A DNA stretch of 64,000 bases from Sipunculus nudus (GCA_026874595.1 CM049311.1:38954676-39018675); one strand, 5' to 3'. Shown: positions 26,076 through 39,086, counted from the first letter of the stretch. The notes: generated by a model not told the origin, from the sequence alone. Numbers and translations: made by a program.

Positions 26076-27146
26076 TTGCCTAGGGCAGGCAATGCAAATA
26101 GAATCTGATTACCGGATGATCCCAAGGGCTCAGTGTATACCAGTGCGAATAGCAAGACACGGTCTAAGTGGCCGGGAGGCTTGTTCACATGTAGAATCCC
26201 AGTTACCGAATCCTCCGGGAGCACACCCTGTTGCTACTGCAGCATCCTGACATGAATTGCTGGGAGTGTGAGATCAGTATCAATAACAACCTGAAGAAGA
26301 CCAGGACCTGTCCCTGGGCTATTCGATGTCAATTGCCAGTCAGAACGCTGGTGTTAATGAAGTTAACATCACTAATTACTAAGCAGATAGCTGGTGCCCT
26401 TCTCTCCACCAGACAAAACTCATGAATGTATACATTTGTCTTCAGGCCAATATTGACCTTCTCAAGTGTGATGATTTTGCCAACTTGCTTAAACTTTTGT
26501 CAAAATAGTTTCTGTTGACCAGAATGAGATTCTGTTAGTTAAGGCTTTTGATTTCTGAATGAAAGGCAGAAAATATAGTTGCTAAGGGTTTATGAAATTT
26601 TAGGAGGATTGGTTATCTGCAGCTAGAGTAGCAATTTTAGCCTTTGATTAATCCGCATTAAATACTTTAAAAGACTTTAATCAATATGTTTAGCAGCTGA
26701 GTCTAAAATATGATATTTATTTGTTTGTTTTTATGTTCTACAAGCAACATATAGTTAGTTACAAGTAATATATGTTATTCCTAAGTGCATCCTTGTTTTT
26801 AGAAAGCCTTGATTGTTACTAAAAAGCAAAGATCCCAAAAACATGGAGAATGTAGAAGAATAAATCTCTGGAAATAAAACTAAACAGTTTAAATAAAAAA
26901 CTTTAATATATAAGGGCCTGAAAAATTAACTATACTCTTCTACCAAAGGAATCAAAATAAATATAAGAAATTATTATGTTTTCAGGTGTTCATCAGGATC
27001 TGAAACAATTTATTAATTACTGGGTAAAACTAACAATTTCACTTCATTCAGGTCCATAAACCAAAATCTGTGCCTGCTTGAAGCCAAATGTACGTTACAA
27101 AATTTAAATGCTGTATGATACAAAGCAGGATACACCAAGAAATCCT
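26076..27146. other. Non-coding DNA
   Basis: No gene recognised. The segment 26080-26260 is GC-richer and adjoins the LINE fragment, but its translations do not continue the reverse transcriptase. From 26.3 kb the sequence is AT-rich up to the start of the large array. Confidence 0.35.
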
Positions 27147-28259
27147 GACTTCTAGGGTTTCAGTCACAACATGTTAGTTGAAATATGATACAAGGTCCTA
27201 TGATCTTGGCTTTGTATTGTATTGTATTTTTTTTCAGCATGTTCAAAATTTGCCCCATAAGCAATGGCTGACTTGAACCTAGAATCTCCTTTTCTTTCAT
27301 CTGGTGGATCTTATTCATAAACTCATATTTTTCCAGCCAGTGGATCATACCCAGAATCATCTTTTCTTTTATCCAGTGGATAGTACCCAGAATCTCCATT
27401 TCTTCAATACGGTGGATTGGACCCAGAATCCCCTTTTCTTCCATCTGGTGGATCATACCCAGAATCTCCTTTTCTTCCATCTGGTGGATCTTATCCAGAA
27501 ACTTATATTCTTCCACCTGGTGGATCATACCTTGAATCTCCTTTTATTCCATCTAGTGGATCTACCCAGAATCTCCTTTTCTTCCAGCCAGTGGATCATA
27601 CCTAGAATCTCCTTTTCTTTTATCCAGTTGATAGTACCCAGAATCTCCTTTTCTTCAATATGGTGGATTGTATCCAGAATCTCCTTTTCTTCCATCTGGT
27701 GGATCATATCCAGAATCTCCTTTTCTTCTATCCAGCAGATCATACCTAAAATATGCTGACTTCTAGGGTTTCAGTCACAACATGTATGTTGAAATATGAT
27801 ACAAGGTCCTATGATCTTGGCTTTGTATTGTATTGTATTTTTTTCAGCATGTTCAAAATTTGCCCCATAAGCAATGGCTGACTTGAACCTAGAATCTCCT
27901 TTTCTTTCATCTGGTGGATCTTATTCAGAAACTCATATTTTTCCAGCCAGTGGATCATACCCAGAATCACCTTTTCTTTTATCCAGTGGATAGTACCCAG
28001 AATCTCCATTTCTTCAATACGGTGGATTGTACCCAGAATCCCCTTTTCTTCCATCTGGTTGATCATACCCTAAATCTCCTTTACTTCCATCTAGTGGATC
28101 TTCCCAGATTCACCTTTTCTTCCAGCTGGTGGATCATACCCAGAATCTCCTTTTCTTTTATCCAGTGGATAGTACCCAGAATCCCCTTTTCTTCAATATG
28201 GTGGATTGTACCCAGAATCCCCTTTTCTTCTATCCAGCAGATCATACCTAAAATATGCT

Positions 28260-30206
28260 GACTTCTAGGGTTTCAGTCACAACATGTATGTTGAAATATG
28301 ATACAAGGTCCTATGATCTTGGCTTTGTATTGTATTGTATTTTTTTCAGCATGTTCAAAATTTGCCCCATAAGCAATGGCTGACTTGAACCTAGAATCTC
28401 CTTTTCTTTCATCTGGTGGATCTTATTCAGAAACTCATATTTTTCCAGCCAGTGGATCATACCCAGAATCACCTTTTCTTTTATCCAGTGGATAGTACCC
28501 AGAATCTCCATTTCTTCAATACGGTGGATTGTACCCAGAATCCCCTTTTCTTCCATCTGGTTGATCATACCCTGAATCTCCTTTTCTTCCATCTAGTGGA
28601 TCTTCCCAGATTCACCTTTTCTTCCAGCTGGCGGATCATACCCAGAATCTCCTTTTTTTTTATCCAGTGGATAGTACCCAGAATCTCCTTTTCTTCAATA
28701 CAGTGGATTGTACCCAGAATCCCCTTTTCTTCTATCCAGCAGATCATACCTAAAATATGATGACTTCTAAGGTTTCAGTCACAACATGTATGTTGAAATA
28801 TGATACAAGGTCCTATGATCTTGGCTTTGTATTGTATTGTATTTTTTTCAGCATGTTCAAAATTTGCCCCATAAGCAACTTGAATGGCTGACTTGAACCT
28901 AGAATCTCCTTTTCTTCCATCTGGTGGATCTTATCCAGAATCTTATTTTCTTCCACCTGGTGGATCATACCTTGAATCTCCTTTTCTTCCATCTAGTGGA
29001 TCTACCCAGAATCTCCTTTTCTTCCAGCCGGTGGATCATACCCAGAATCTTCTTTTCTTTTTTCCATTGGATAGTACCCAGAATCCCCTTTTCTTCAATA
29101 TGAAGGATTGTACCCAGAATCCCCTTTTCTTCCAGCCGGTGGATCATACCCAGAATCTCATTTTCTTTTTTCCAGTGGATAGTACCCAGACTCCCCTTTT
29201 CTTCAATATGGTGGATTGTACCCAGAATCCCCTTTTCTTCTGTCCAGCAGATCATACCTAAAATATGCTGACTTCTAGGGTTTCAGTCACAACATGTATG
29301 TTGAAATATGATACAAGGTCCTATGATCTTGGCTTTGTATTGTATTGTATTTTTTTCAGCATGTTCAAAATTTGCCCCATAAGCAATGGCTGACTTGAAC
29401 CTAGAATCTCCTTTTCTTCCATCTGGTGGATCTTATCAAGAAACTCATATTCTTCCACCTGGTGGATCATACCTTGAATCTCCTTTTCTTCCATCTAGTG
29501 GATCTACCCAGAATCTCCTTTTCTTCCAGCCGGTGGATCATACCCAGAATCTTCTTTTCTTTTTTCCAGTGGATAGTACCCAGAATCCCCTTTTCTTCAA
29601 TATGAAGGATTGTACCCAGAATCCCCTTTTCTTCCAGCCGGTGGATCATACCCAGAATCTCCTTTGTTTTTTTCCAGTGGATAGTACCCAGAATCCCCTT
29701 TTCTTCAATATGGTGGATTGTACCCAGAATCCCCTTTTCTTCTGTCCAGCAGATCATACCTAAAATATGCTGACTTCTAGGGTTTCAGTCACAACATGTA
29801 TGTTGAAATATGATACAAGGTCCTATGATCTTGGCTTTGTATTGTATTGTATTTTTTTCAGCATGTTCAAAATTTGCCCCATAAGCAACTTGAATGGCTG
29901 ACTTGAACCTAGAATCTCCTTTTCTTCATCTGGTGGATCTTATCAAGAAACTCATATTCTTCCACCTGGTGGATCATACCTTGAATCTCCTTTTATTCCA
30001 TCTAGTGGATCTACCCAGAATCTCCTTTTCTTCCAGCCAGTGGATCATACCTAGAATCTCCTTTTCTTTTATCCAGTTGATAGTACCCAGAATCTCCTTT
30101 TCTTCAATATGGTTGATTGTATCCAGAATCTCCTTTTCTTCCATCTGGTGGATCATATCCAGAATCTCCTTTTCTTCTATCCAGCAGATCATACCTAAAA
30201 TATGCT
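28260..30206. repeat. Higher-order repeat unit 1 (1,947 bp; blocks a-b-c-d)
   Basis: Four blocks of 502, 508, 502 and 435 bp. Block a differs from later copies by a few bases (for example around 28630 and 28650); blocks b, c and d look the same as in units 2 and 3 and give identical translations. Confidence 0.93.
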
Positions 30207-32153
30207 GACTTCTAGGGTTTCAGTCACAACATGTATGTTGAAATATGATACAAGGTCCTATGATCTTGGCTTTGTATTGTATTGTATTTTTTTCAGCATG
30301 TTCAAAATTTGCCCCATAAGCAATGGCTGACTTGAACCTAGAATCTCCTTTTCTTTCATCTGGTGGATCTTATTCAGAAACTCATATTTTTCCAGCCAGT
30401 GGATCATACCCAGAATCACCTTTTCTTTTATCCAGTGGATAGTACCCAGAATCTCCATTTCTTCAATACGGTGGATTGTACCCAGAATCCCCTTTTCTTC
30501 CATCTGGTTGATCATACCCTGAATCTCCTTTTCTTCCATCTAGTGGATCTTCCCAGATTCACCTTTTCTTCCAGCTGGTGGATCATACCCAGAATCTCCT
30601 TTTCTTTTATCCAGTGGATAGTACCCAGAATCTCCTTTTCTTCAATACAGTGGATTGTACCCAGAATCCCCTTTTCTTCTATCCAGCAGATCATACCTAA
30701 AATATGATGACTTCTAAGGTTTCAGTCACAACATGTATGTTGAAATATGATACAAGGTCCTATGATCTTGGCTTTGTATTGTATTGTATTTTTTTCAGCA
30801 TGTTCAAAATTTGCCCCATAAGCAACTTGAATGGCTGACTTGAACCTAGAATCTCCTTTTCTTCCATCTGGTGGATCTTATCCAGAATCTTATTTTCTTC
30901 CACCTGGTGGATCATACCTTGAATCTCCTTTTCTTCCATCTAGTGGATCTACCCAGAATCTCCTTTTCTTCCAGCCGGTGGATCATACCCAGAATCTTCT
31001 TTTCTTTTTTCCATTGGATAGTACCCAGAATCCCCTTTTCTTCAATATGAAGGATTGTACCCAGAATCCCCTTTTCTTCCAGCCGGTGGATCATACCCAG
31101 AATCTCATTTTCTTTTTTCCAGTGGATAGTACCCAGACTCCCCTTTTCTTCAATATGGTGGATTGTACCCAGAATCCCCTTTTCTTCTGTCCAGCAGATC
31201 ATACCTAAAATATGCTGACTTCTAGGGTTTCAGTCACAACATGTATGTTGAAATATGATACAAGGTCCTATGATCTTGGCTTTGTATTGTATTGTATTTT
31301 TTTCAGCATGTTCAAAATTTGCCCCATAAGCAATGGCTGACTTGAACCTAGAATCTCCTTTTCTTCCATCTGGTGGATCTTATCAAGAAACTCATATTCT
31401 TCCACCTGGTGGATCATACCTTGAATCTCCTTTTCTTCCATCTAGTGGATCTACCCAGAATCTCCTTTTCTTCCAGCCGGTGGATCATACCCAGAATCTT
31501 CTTTTCTTTTTTCCAGTGGATAGTACCCAGAATCCCCTTTTCTTCAATATGAAGGATTGTACCCAGAATCCCCTTTTCTTCCAGCCGGTGGATCATACCC
31601 AGAATCTCCTTTGTTTTTTTCCAGTGGATAGTACCCAGAATCCCCTTTTCTTCAATATGGTGGATTGTACCCAGAATCCCCTTTTCTTCTGTCCAGCAGA
31701 TCATACCTAAAATATGCTGACTTCTAGGGTTTCAGTCACAACATGTATGTTGAAATATGATACAAGGTCCTATGATCTTGGCTTTGTATTGTATTGTATT
31801 TTTTTCAGCATGTTCAAAATTTGCCCCATAAGCAACTTGAATGGCTGACTTGAACCTAGAATCTCCTTTTCTTCATCTGGTGGATCTTATCAAGAAACTC
31901 ATATTCTTCCACCTGGTGGATCATACCTTGAATCTCCTTTTATTCCATCTAGTGGATCTACCCAGAATCTCCTTTTCTTCCAGCCAGTGGATCATACCTA
32001 GAATCTCCTTTTCTTTTATCCAGTTGATAGTACCCAGAATCTCCTTTTCTTCAATATGGTTGATTGTATCCAGAATCTCCTTTTCTTCCATCTGGTGGAT
32101 CATATCCAGAATCTCCTTTTCTTCTATCCAGCAGATCATACCTAAAATATGCT
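30207..32153. repeat. Higher-order repeat unit 2 (1,947 bp)
   Basis: Same four-block order and lengths as unit 1. I see essentially no differences from unit 3. Confidence 0.93.
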
Positions 32154-34100
32154 GACTTCTAGGGTTTCAGTCACAACATGTATGTTGAAATATGATACAA
32201 GGTCCTATGATCTTGGCTTTGTATTGTATTGTATTTTTTTCAGCATGTTCAAAATTTGCCCCATAAGCAATGGCTGACTTGAACCTAGAATCTCCTTTTC
32301 TTTCATCTGGTGGATCTTATTCAGAAACTCATATTTTTCCAGCCAGTGGATCATACCCAGAATCACCTTTTCTTTTATCCAGTGGATAGTACCCAGAATC
32401 TCCATTTCTTCAATACGGTGGATTGTACCCAGAATCCCCTTTTCTTCCATCTGGTTGATCATACCCTGAATCTCCTTTTCTTCCATCTAGTGGATCTTCC
32501 CAGATTCACCTTTTCTTCCAGCTGGTGGATCATACCCAGAATCTCCTTTTCTTTTATCCAGTGGATAGTACCCAGAATCTCCTTTTCTTCAATACAGTGG
32601 ATTGTACCCAGAATCCCCTTTTCTTCTATCCAGCAGATCATACCTAAAATATGATGACTTCTAAGGTTTCAGTCACAACATGTATGTTGAAATATGATAC
32701 AAGGTCCTATGATCTTGGCTTTGTATTGTATTGTATTTTTTTCAGCATGTTCAAAATTTGCCCCATAAGCAACTTGAATGGCTGACTTGAACCTAGAATC
32801 TCCTTTTCTTCCATCTGGTGGATCTTATCCAGAATCTTATTTTCTTCCACCTGGTGGATCATACCTTGAATCTCCTTTTCTTCCATCTAGTGGATCTACC
32901 CAGAATCTCCTTTTCTTCCAGCCGGTGGATCATACCCAGAATCTTCTTTTCTTTTTTCCATTGGATAGTACCCAGAATCCCCTTTTCTTCAATATGAAGG
33001 ATTGTACCCAGAATCCCCTTTTCTTCCAGCCGGTGGATCATACCCAGAATCTCATTTTCTTTTTTCCAGTGGATAGTACCCAGACTCCCCTTTTCTTCAA
33101 TATGGTGGATTGTACCCAGAATCCCCTTTTCTTCTGTCCAGCAGATCATACCTAAAATATGCTGACTTCTAGGGTTTCAGTCACAACATGTATGTTGAAA
33201 TATGATACAAGGTCCTATGATCTTGGCTTTGTATTGTATTGTATTTTTTTCAGCATGTTCAAAATTTGCCCCATAAGCAATGGCTGACTTGAACCTAGAA
33301 TCTCCTTTTCTTCCATCTGGTGGATCTTATCAAGAAACTCATATTCTTCCACCTGGTGGATCATACCTTGAATCTCCTTTTCTTCCATCTAGTGGATCTA
33401 CCCAGAATCTCCTTTTCTTCCAGCCGGTGGATCATACCCAGAATCTTCTTTTCTTTTTTCCAGTGGATAGTACCCAGAATCCCCTTTTCTTCAATATGAA
33501 GGATTGTACCCAGAATCCCCTTTTCTTCCAGCCGGTGGATCATACCCAGAATCTCCTTTGTTTTTTTCCAGTGGATAGTACCCAGAATCCCCTTTTCTTC
33601 AATATGGTGGATTGTACCCAGAATCCCCTTTTCTTCTGTCCAGCAGATCATACCTAAAATATGCTGACTTCTAGGGTTTCAGTCACAACATGTATGTTGA
33701 AATATGATACAAGGTCCTATGATCTTGGCTTTGTATTGTATTGTATTTTTTTCAGCATGTTCAAAATTTGCCCCATAAGCAACTTGAATGGCTGACTTGA
33801 ACCTAGAATCTCCTTTTCTTCATCTGGTGGATCTTATCAAGAAACTCATATTCTTCCACCTGGTGGATCATACCTTGAATCTCCTTTTATTCCATCTAGT
33901 GGATCTACCCAGAATCTCCTTTTCTTCCAGCCAGTGGATCATACCTAGAATCTCCTTTTCTTTTATCCAGTTGATAGTACCCAGAATCTCCTTTTCTTCA
34001 ATATGGTTGATTGTATCCAGAATCTCCTTTTCTTCCATCTGGTGGATCATATCCAGAATCTCCTTTTCTTCTATCCAGCAGATCATACCTAAAATATGCT
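32154..34100. repeat. Higher-order repeat unit 3 (1,947 bp)
   Basis: Exact same period and block order as unit 2. Confidence 0.93.
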
Positions 34101-35323
34101 GACTTCTAGGGTTTCAGTCACAACATGTATGTTGAAATATGATACAAGGTCCTATGATCTTGGCTTTGTATTGTATTGTATTTTTTTCAGCATGTTCAAA
34201 ATTTGCCCCATAAGCAATGGCTGACTTGAACCTAGAATCTCCTTTTCTTTCATCTGGTGGATCTTATTCAGAAACTCATATTTTTCCAGCCAGTGGATCA
34301 TACCCAGAATCACCTTTTCTTTTATCCAGTGGATAGTACCCAGAATCTCCATTTCTTCAATACGGTGGATTGTACCCAGAATCCCCTTTTCTTCCATCTG
34401 GTTGATCATACCCTGAATCTCCTTTTCTTCCATCTAGTGGATCTTCCCAGATTCACCTTTTCTTCCAGCTGGTGGATCATACCCAGAATCTCCTTTTCTT
34501 TTATCCAGTGGATAGTACCCAGAATCTCCTTTTCTTCAATACAGTGGATTGTACCCAGAATCCCCTTTTCTTCTATCCAGCAGATCATACCTAAAATATG
34601 ATGACTTCTAAGGTTTCAGTCACAACATGTATGTTGAAATATGATACAAGGTCCTATGATCTTGGCTTTGTATTGTATTTTATTTTTTTCAGCATGTTCA
34701 AAATTTGCCCCATAAGCAACTTGAATGGCTGACTTGAACCTAGAATCTCCTTTTCTTCATCTGGTGGATCTTATCAAGAAACTCATATTCTTCCACCTGG
34801 TGGATCATACCTTGAATCTCCTTTTCTTCCATCTAGTGGATCTACCCAGAATCTCCTTTTCTTCCAGCCGGTGGATCATACCCTGAATCTTCTTTTCTTT
34901 TTTTCCAGTGGATAGTACCCAGAATCCCCTTTTCTTCAATATGGTGGATTGTACCCAGAATCCCCTTTTCTTCCAGCCGGTGGATCATACCCAGAATCTC
35001 CTTTTCTTTTTTCCAGTGGATAGTACCCAGACTCCCCTTTTCTTCAATATGGTGGATTGTACCCAGAATCCCCTTTCTTCTGTCCAGCAGATCATACCTA
35101 AAATATGCTGACTTCTAGGGTTTCAGTCACAACATGTATGTTGAAATATGATACAAGGTCCTATGATCTTGGCTTTGTATTGTATTGTATTTTTTTCAGC
35201 ATGTTCAAAATTTGCCCCATAAGCAATGGCTGACTTGAACCTAGAATCTCCTTTTCTTCCATCTGGTGGATCTTATCAAGAAACTCATATTCTTCCACCT
35301 GGTGGATCATACCTTGAATCTCT
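34101..35323. repeat. Higher-order repeat unit 4, partial
   Basis: Block a is intact. Block b is 507 bp with variants, including TTGTATTTTATTTTTTTC near 34671 and a lost C near 35073. Block c is cut off after about 210 bp at the array edge. Edge divergence is what unequal exchange predicts. Confidence 0.9.
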
Positions 35324-36814
35324 TGAAATTTTTAAACAGTTCTGACAAAGGACCAGTTTTTATGGACCCTAATACAGAAAAAATAATGTCAGACAAACTG
35401 CAATAAAAGACTGAATTTTCATATACATGGAAATTTTGAGAATTCTTGTTTACGATACAACAACATATAGATGATATAAAGGAGTAGATGATGTCTTCTT
35501 TTTTCCACTGATAACTGTCTCCCCCTAAGAAAAGATATAAATAAATGCTTGATTTTTTTGGGTAAACGAATTAAGTATCTTTACATTCACAGCATAGAAC
35601 ATATATATAAATGGAAAAGCATTATGTTAAAGTATCAAATTTATTTAAAATCCTCTCATAAAATGAACTCTTATGGGAAATCCATCTTTGGAAAATGTCA
35701 TGGTTTATAACTTTTACAGTAATTTGAAACTGCCATATCGTTGGGTATGCTGAACCTGATATGTCTCATCCAGTACATACATTTTTTTTTTACGTCCTTA
35801 AAAATGTAGTAAAAGCATGAAGATTTATGCCAAAGACCAGATGCCGTTTAAAATTTGACATTGATGTAACAGTTTTCATGCCCAGTTTCTGTTTCCTCCA
35901 GAAAATCAGTATAGATAAGACAAACCACCTGCTCTTTGGTTGCCATAGAAACCATGGAGGTATTGATCTATTCTCTCTGACCAAATCCCATTTCATATGG
36001 TACAGTTTCCTAAATTACAGGTGTACTTACGCAAAATGCCAACAGGAGATTACAAGGGATTGAACCAAGTAAACTTTCAATCAATCCTTACTCCAGCCAG
36101 GTGAAATAAATACCCATTAAACTGATATATCCATGGAGATGGCACAACTCTTTAGAACAGTATTAAAATTCCACATCTTATGATTCTGAGAATACTATAC
36201 TTTAAACCTGTTTCTTAAAAATTTTGTGTCACTGAGGCTTTTGAATTTAATGCAAGATACAAATACCTAATAGAAAAAGCTGGACCAATCCCAAGTCTTG
36301 CATATAATGACTGAAGTCTTTGTGCCAAGCCCCTTTTAATTGCAGAATTGATGTATTGGTTGCGTAGAGAAAGGTCACTCCGGGTTGGTCATATATCTGT
36401 GATAGCAAGAAATGGGGGATAGGCACAGCAGATCCATCTGAAGAACAGCCATTTGTCACCATAGCATTTGTAAAACGGAGCCCTGAGTGAAGCTCTCAGT
36501 CCACTATGTCAACTCTTCTCTGCCTCAAGTGTAGTCTGGTTTCTCACCAGACATTAACCTTCACAGCTGAACAAACAAGAAGAGTATTCATTTGAATAAT
36601 GCCACACGCTGCACAATCTAATGAAAAATACAAAGTCTTTCAGGTTTTAATAATTAATTTTCTTTTTCTTACCTTTTTCAAATCCATTTTTATACCTGTT
36701 TTCTATATGCATGATATGTATGCTCATATCATTTTATGGAAAAGGATAAATATGTATAAACTTATTTATTTTACTTGGATTGTACAAATAGTAATCATAA
36801 CTAATAAGGCACTC
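35324..36814. other. Unique-looking intronic DNA
   Basis: No gene assigned. A 78-codon frame at 35827-36063 contains an internal acceptor-like CTGTTTCCTCCAG (ending 35901) and a donor-like ACAGGTGTAC (about 36020). This is suggestive only; the translation has no recognised domain. Confidence 0.35.
35938..35953. promoter_or_regulatory. RFX X-box-like palindrome
   Basis: GGTTGCCATAGAAACC fits the RFX-family X-box consensus (two RYYNYY-type half sites in inverted orientation separated by 2 bp). It is a single intronic match with no conservation data, so function is only a possibility. Confidence 0.35.
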
Positions 36815-36955
36815 TCCATGGCTGGGATGGTGGCTTGACTTTGGACGGGTTACTACAACCCATTCTCATAGTCACACTGGGGATCTAACCCGGGACGCCA
36901 GCGGAGAATGCCGAGCATTTTACCCCTTGACTGTCCAGGCCCCATAGTTTTGATT
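36815..36955 (-). mobile_element. tRNA-derived SINE, minus strand
   Basis: The minus strand has a B-box-like GGGTTAGATCCCC (plus-strand 36879-36891) and, upstream, an A-box-like TCAAGGGGTAAAATGCTCGG, at tRNA-like spacing. The segment is GC-richer than its AT-rich surroundings. Body and tail limits are not defined. Confidence 0.5.
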
Positions 36956-38085
36956 TGTTTAAAATGGGACTGAGTTTATATATTTTCAGTGTATAAAGTG
37001 AAACAGAATTAAGCACATCAGATTTTGTTTTCATTATTAGAGGTGTCTCAATCCTATTAAAGTTTCAGACCAGTGAATGATTAGAAATAAATTAGTCATG
37101 GCATCCATGGTTCCTCCTGTCAAATCATTCACATTTGTGCTTGTATGTTCCACATTTTATAACATGTAATAATCAGTGGAATTTATGCTTTATTATGTTT
37201 ATGTATAGATGCCTGTGAATCAGATGCATCATCCTTTGTCTAGCAGAGAGAGTTTCCTCACAAGTTTTTGAAAATTTACACAACTGGATACCTTTCAGTT
37301 TAATAATTTTCAATGAATCATGTTTACAGAGCACAAAGAAATATTTTACCAAGATTAGAATTAGCTATTGCATTATTTATTACAAAAAAATACATATAAC
37401 ATCTATCACTCTCTCCATCACATTACTGTAAAATGGTTCATGAGGCCTGTTTTTTATCATTCCTTCTTTGACTCACAGTGGTTTTAAAAGCAAGTAAACC
37501 TGCAGGCTTTAGGTGGTAGATAGTTTTTCCTCACGAATGTTTTCTTACTGATTAATCTGCAGTGAGATCCTGCTGGGAAGCGTTAGGCAGATTAGTGTCA
37601 CAGAAAATTCAGGGGTCAGAATGTTTTCTCTCTTGTCTGTGATATATAATTTCTTTGGTGCCTTGGTGTCATGAATTGTTGCCATGGATATAGTCATATG
37701 ATCAATTCTCTCTCTGTGTATTTCAGCATCAATTTGTCTCAGAGATTCCCATGGTGATTGTAGAGTTCAGTGATATATGCTGGCTCAAGGCATTACAGTC
37801 TATTTTTTACTCAGATTGGCTGAAAACGAGACCAAACATGTCAGCACCTGTACTTATTATGTAAAACCAAGATTAAGATCGTGTCAGAGTATATTATACC
37901 CCCACTGTGTCAAACAGAGTGTGGTATTTATTTTAATAAACAGTCCCTGGTGCAACGCTGATACACATAGTCAATAATTTTAACACTATACTGGCAATAA
38001 GCCCTCTATCTAGTATGGGGAGAGAAGAAAAGTGCTGCCCCGATCTGAAGAGTCAAAGTATAATGAAGTATTTTCTGACATACAG
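36956..38085. other. Non-coding DNA
   Basis: AT-rich, no gene or repeat identified. TCTCTGTGTATTTCAG near 37726 is acceptor-like but is not followed by a convincing exon. Confidence 0.35.
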
Positions 38086-38202
38086 GAGTGTGTTCACCTC
38101 ACCATGCATCAACGGGTTGCAGACATTCAGGTGGCAGATCCATCAAAGTATAGGGACCTGAATTCATACCATAATCCTCCAACTCTTTATGACTGGATTC
38201 AG
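38086..38202 (+). other. Weak candidate exon (117 bp, phase 0-0)
   Basis: Bounded by an acceptor-like TTTTCTGACATACAG ending at 38085 and a strong donor-like CAGGTAAAGT at 38203. It is open in one frame for exactly 39 codons, starting and ending on codon boundaries. The peptide (beginning ECVHLTMHQ, ending TLYDWIQ) is not recognised and does not resemble TULP4. Chance is a fair explanation. Confidence 0.2.
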
Positions 38203-39086
38203 GTAAAGTCCGCTTGGGCCATCACCTTTTCACAGTGTCTCAGCACTGCCAGTGAGGCTAATTTTACTGGCCATGGCTGTATAGACTGGTATAGGTGCAC
38301 ACTGCCTAAGGTCTCTTTGTCACCGCTGATTTCCTTTTGCTTGGTAATTGAATAGATTATCATACCCAAGCTGATGAACGCATGTGGAGCCAAGCTGGCA
38401 AGTGGCTGTCACCTACTTCACGATCCCTGAACAAAAGGAAATCACACTGCCAGACTTGGGTTAACTTGGCTGGAAGTTATGGACCTGCCCAGGACACTGG
38501 ACCCACATCCCTCATCTTGGTGCTCCCTGTGTATCATCCATCTGTGTTTATCCCTTCTGTGTACTTCAGGCGTGCTGATTACATGTCATGATGTGATAGC
38601 CATTTCAGTTTTCTAGCTATGAATTATTGAAGGTTTATCCCATAACTTCTGTAGATTTTCATGCTATTGATTTAGGAACATCTTTCAGTGAAACAACAGT
38701 CTTAAGACTTCATAGCAAATTCCTTTGCAGAACCACTTATGGCAGTCAAAGCCTGGCCACAGTGAGGCCTCCTCTTTTGCATGGTCATTACTGGTAAAAA
38801 TTTATCCTCATTCCATTTCACATTGTAGGACAACTTGTGGATTATAGGGATGATATGGTGGATGAGAGCTCTCTTGTTGAAAACTTTATGTATCCATCTA
38901 CACTGTATGAATATAATTGCCATCATTGTGTCCTTGAATGGATTATTTGGTCTGCAAATCTGCAATGTCAACTATGAATGTCTGTTCCAGTTCAGAATAT
39001 TATAATTCTGAAAAGATGATATAACTTTATGTCATCCAGTGTTTGGTTGACTTAATTGTCCCATCTGACTGGTTGTCTATTTGATA
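38203..39086. other. Non-coding DNA
   Basis: No gene or repeat recognised. Short open frames on both strands around 38.2-38.6 kb and 38.7-38.97 kb have no domain support. Confidence 0.35.

Larger units (their letters stand above)
27147..35323. repeat. 8.2-kb satellite-like array: 36-bp monomers in 435-611 bp blocks
   Basis: Seventeen blocks, each starting with a conserved spacer of about 155 bp (GACTTCTA(G/A)GGTTTCAG ... TTTTTTTCAGCATG ... GGCTGACTTGAACCTAG) followed by degenerate 36-bp monomers (consensus AGAATCTCCTTTTCTTCC plus ATCTGGTGGATCATACCC). Spacer starts: 27147, 27758, 28260, 28762, 29270, 29772, 30207, 30709, 31217, 31719, 32154, 32656, 33164, 33666, 34101, 34603, 35110. The first two blocks (611 and 502 bp) are outside the periodic tetramer; the last is truncated near 35323. 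Monomers stay open in several frames on both strands, giving many spurious 60-125 codon frames, but each spacer stops all forward frames. I therefore do not call genes here. Confidence 0.95.

Noticed and set aside
27160-35111. Dozens of 60-125 codon open frames on both strands in the large array
   Set aside because: They repeat with the monomers, overlap on both strands, and are all bounded by the same spacer stops. The consensus monomer simply lacks stop codons, so they are not separate genes.
27147-35323. Blocks as tandem exons of a repeat protein
   Set aside because: Each block has a strong acceptor-like site but no matching donor, and all three frames after CAG|CATG reach a stop within about 13 codons.
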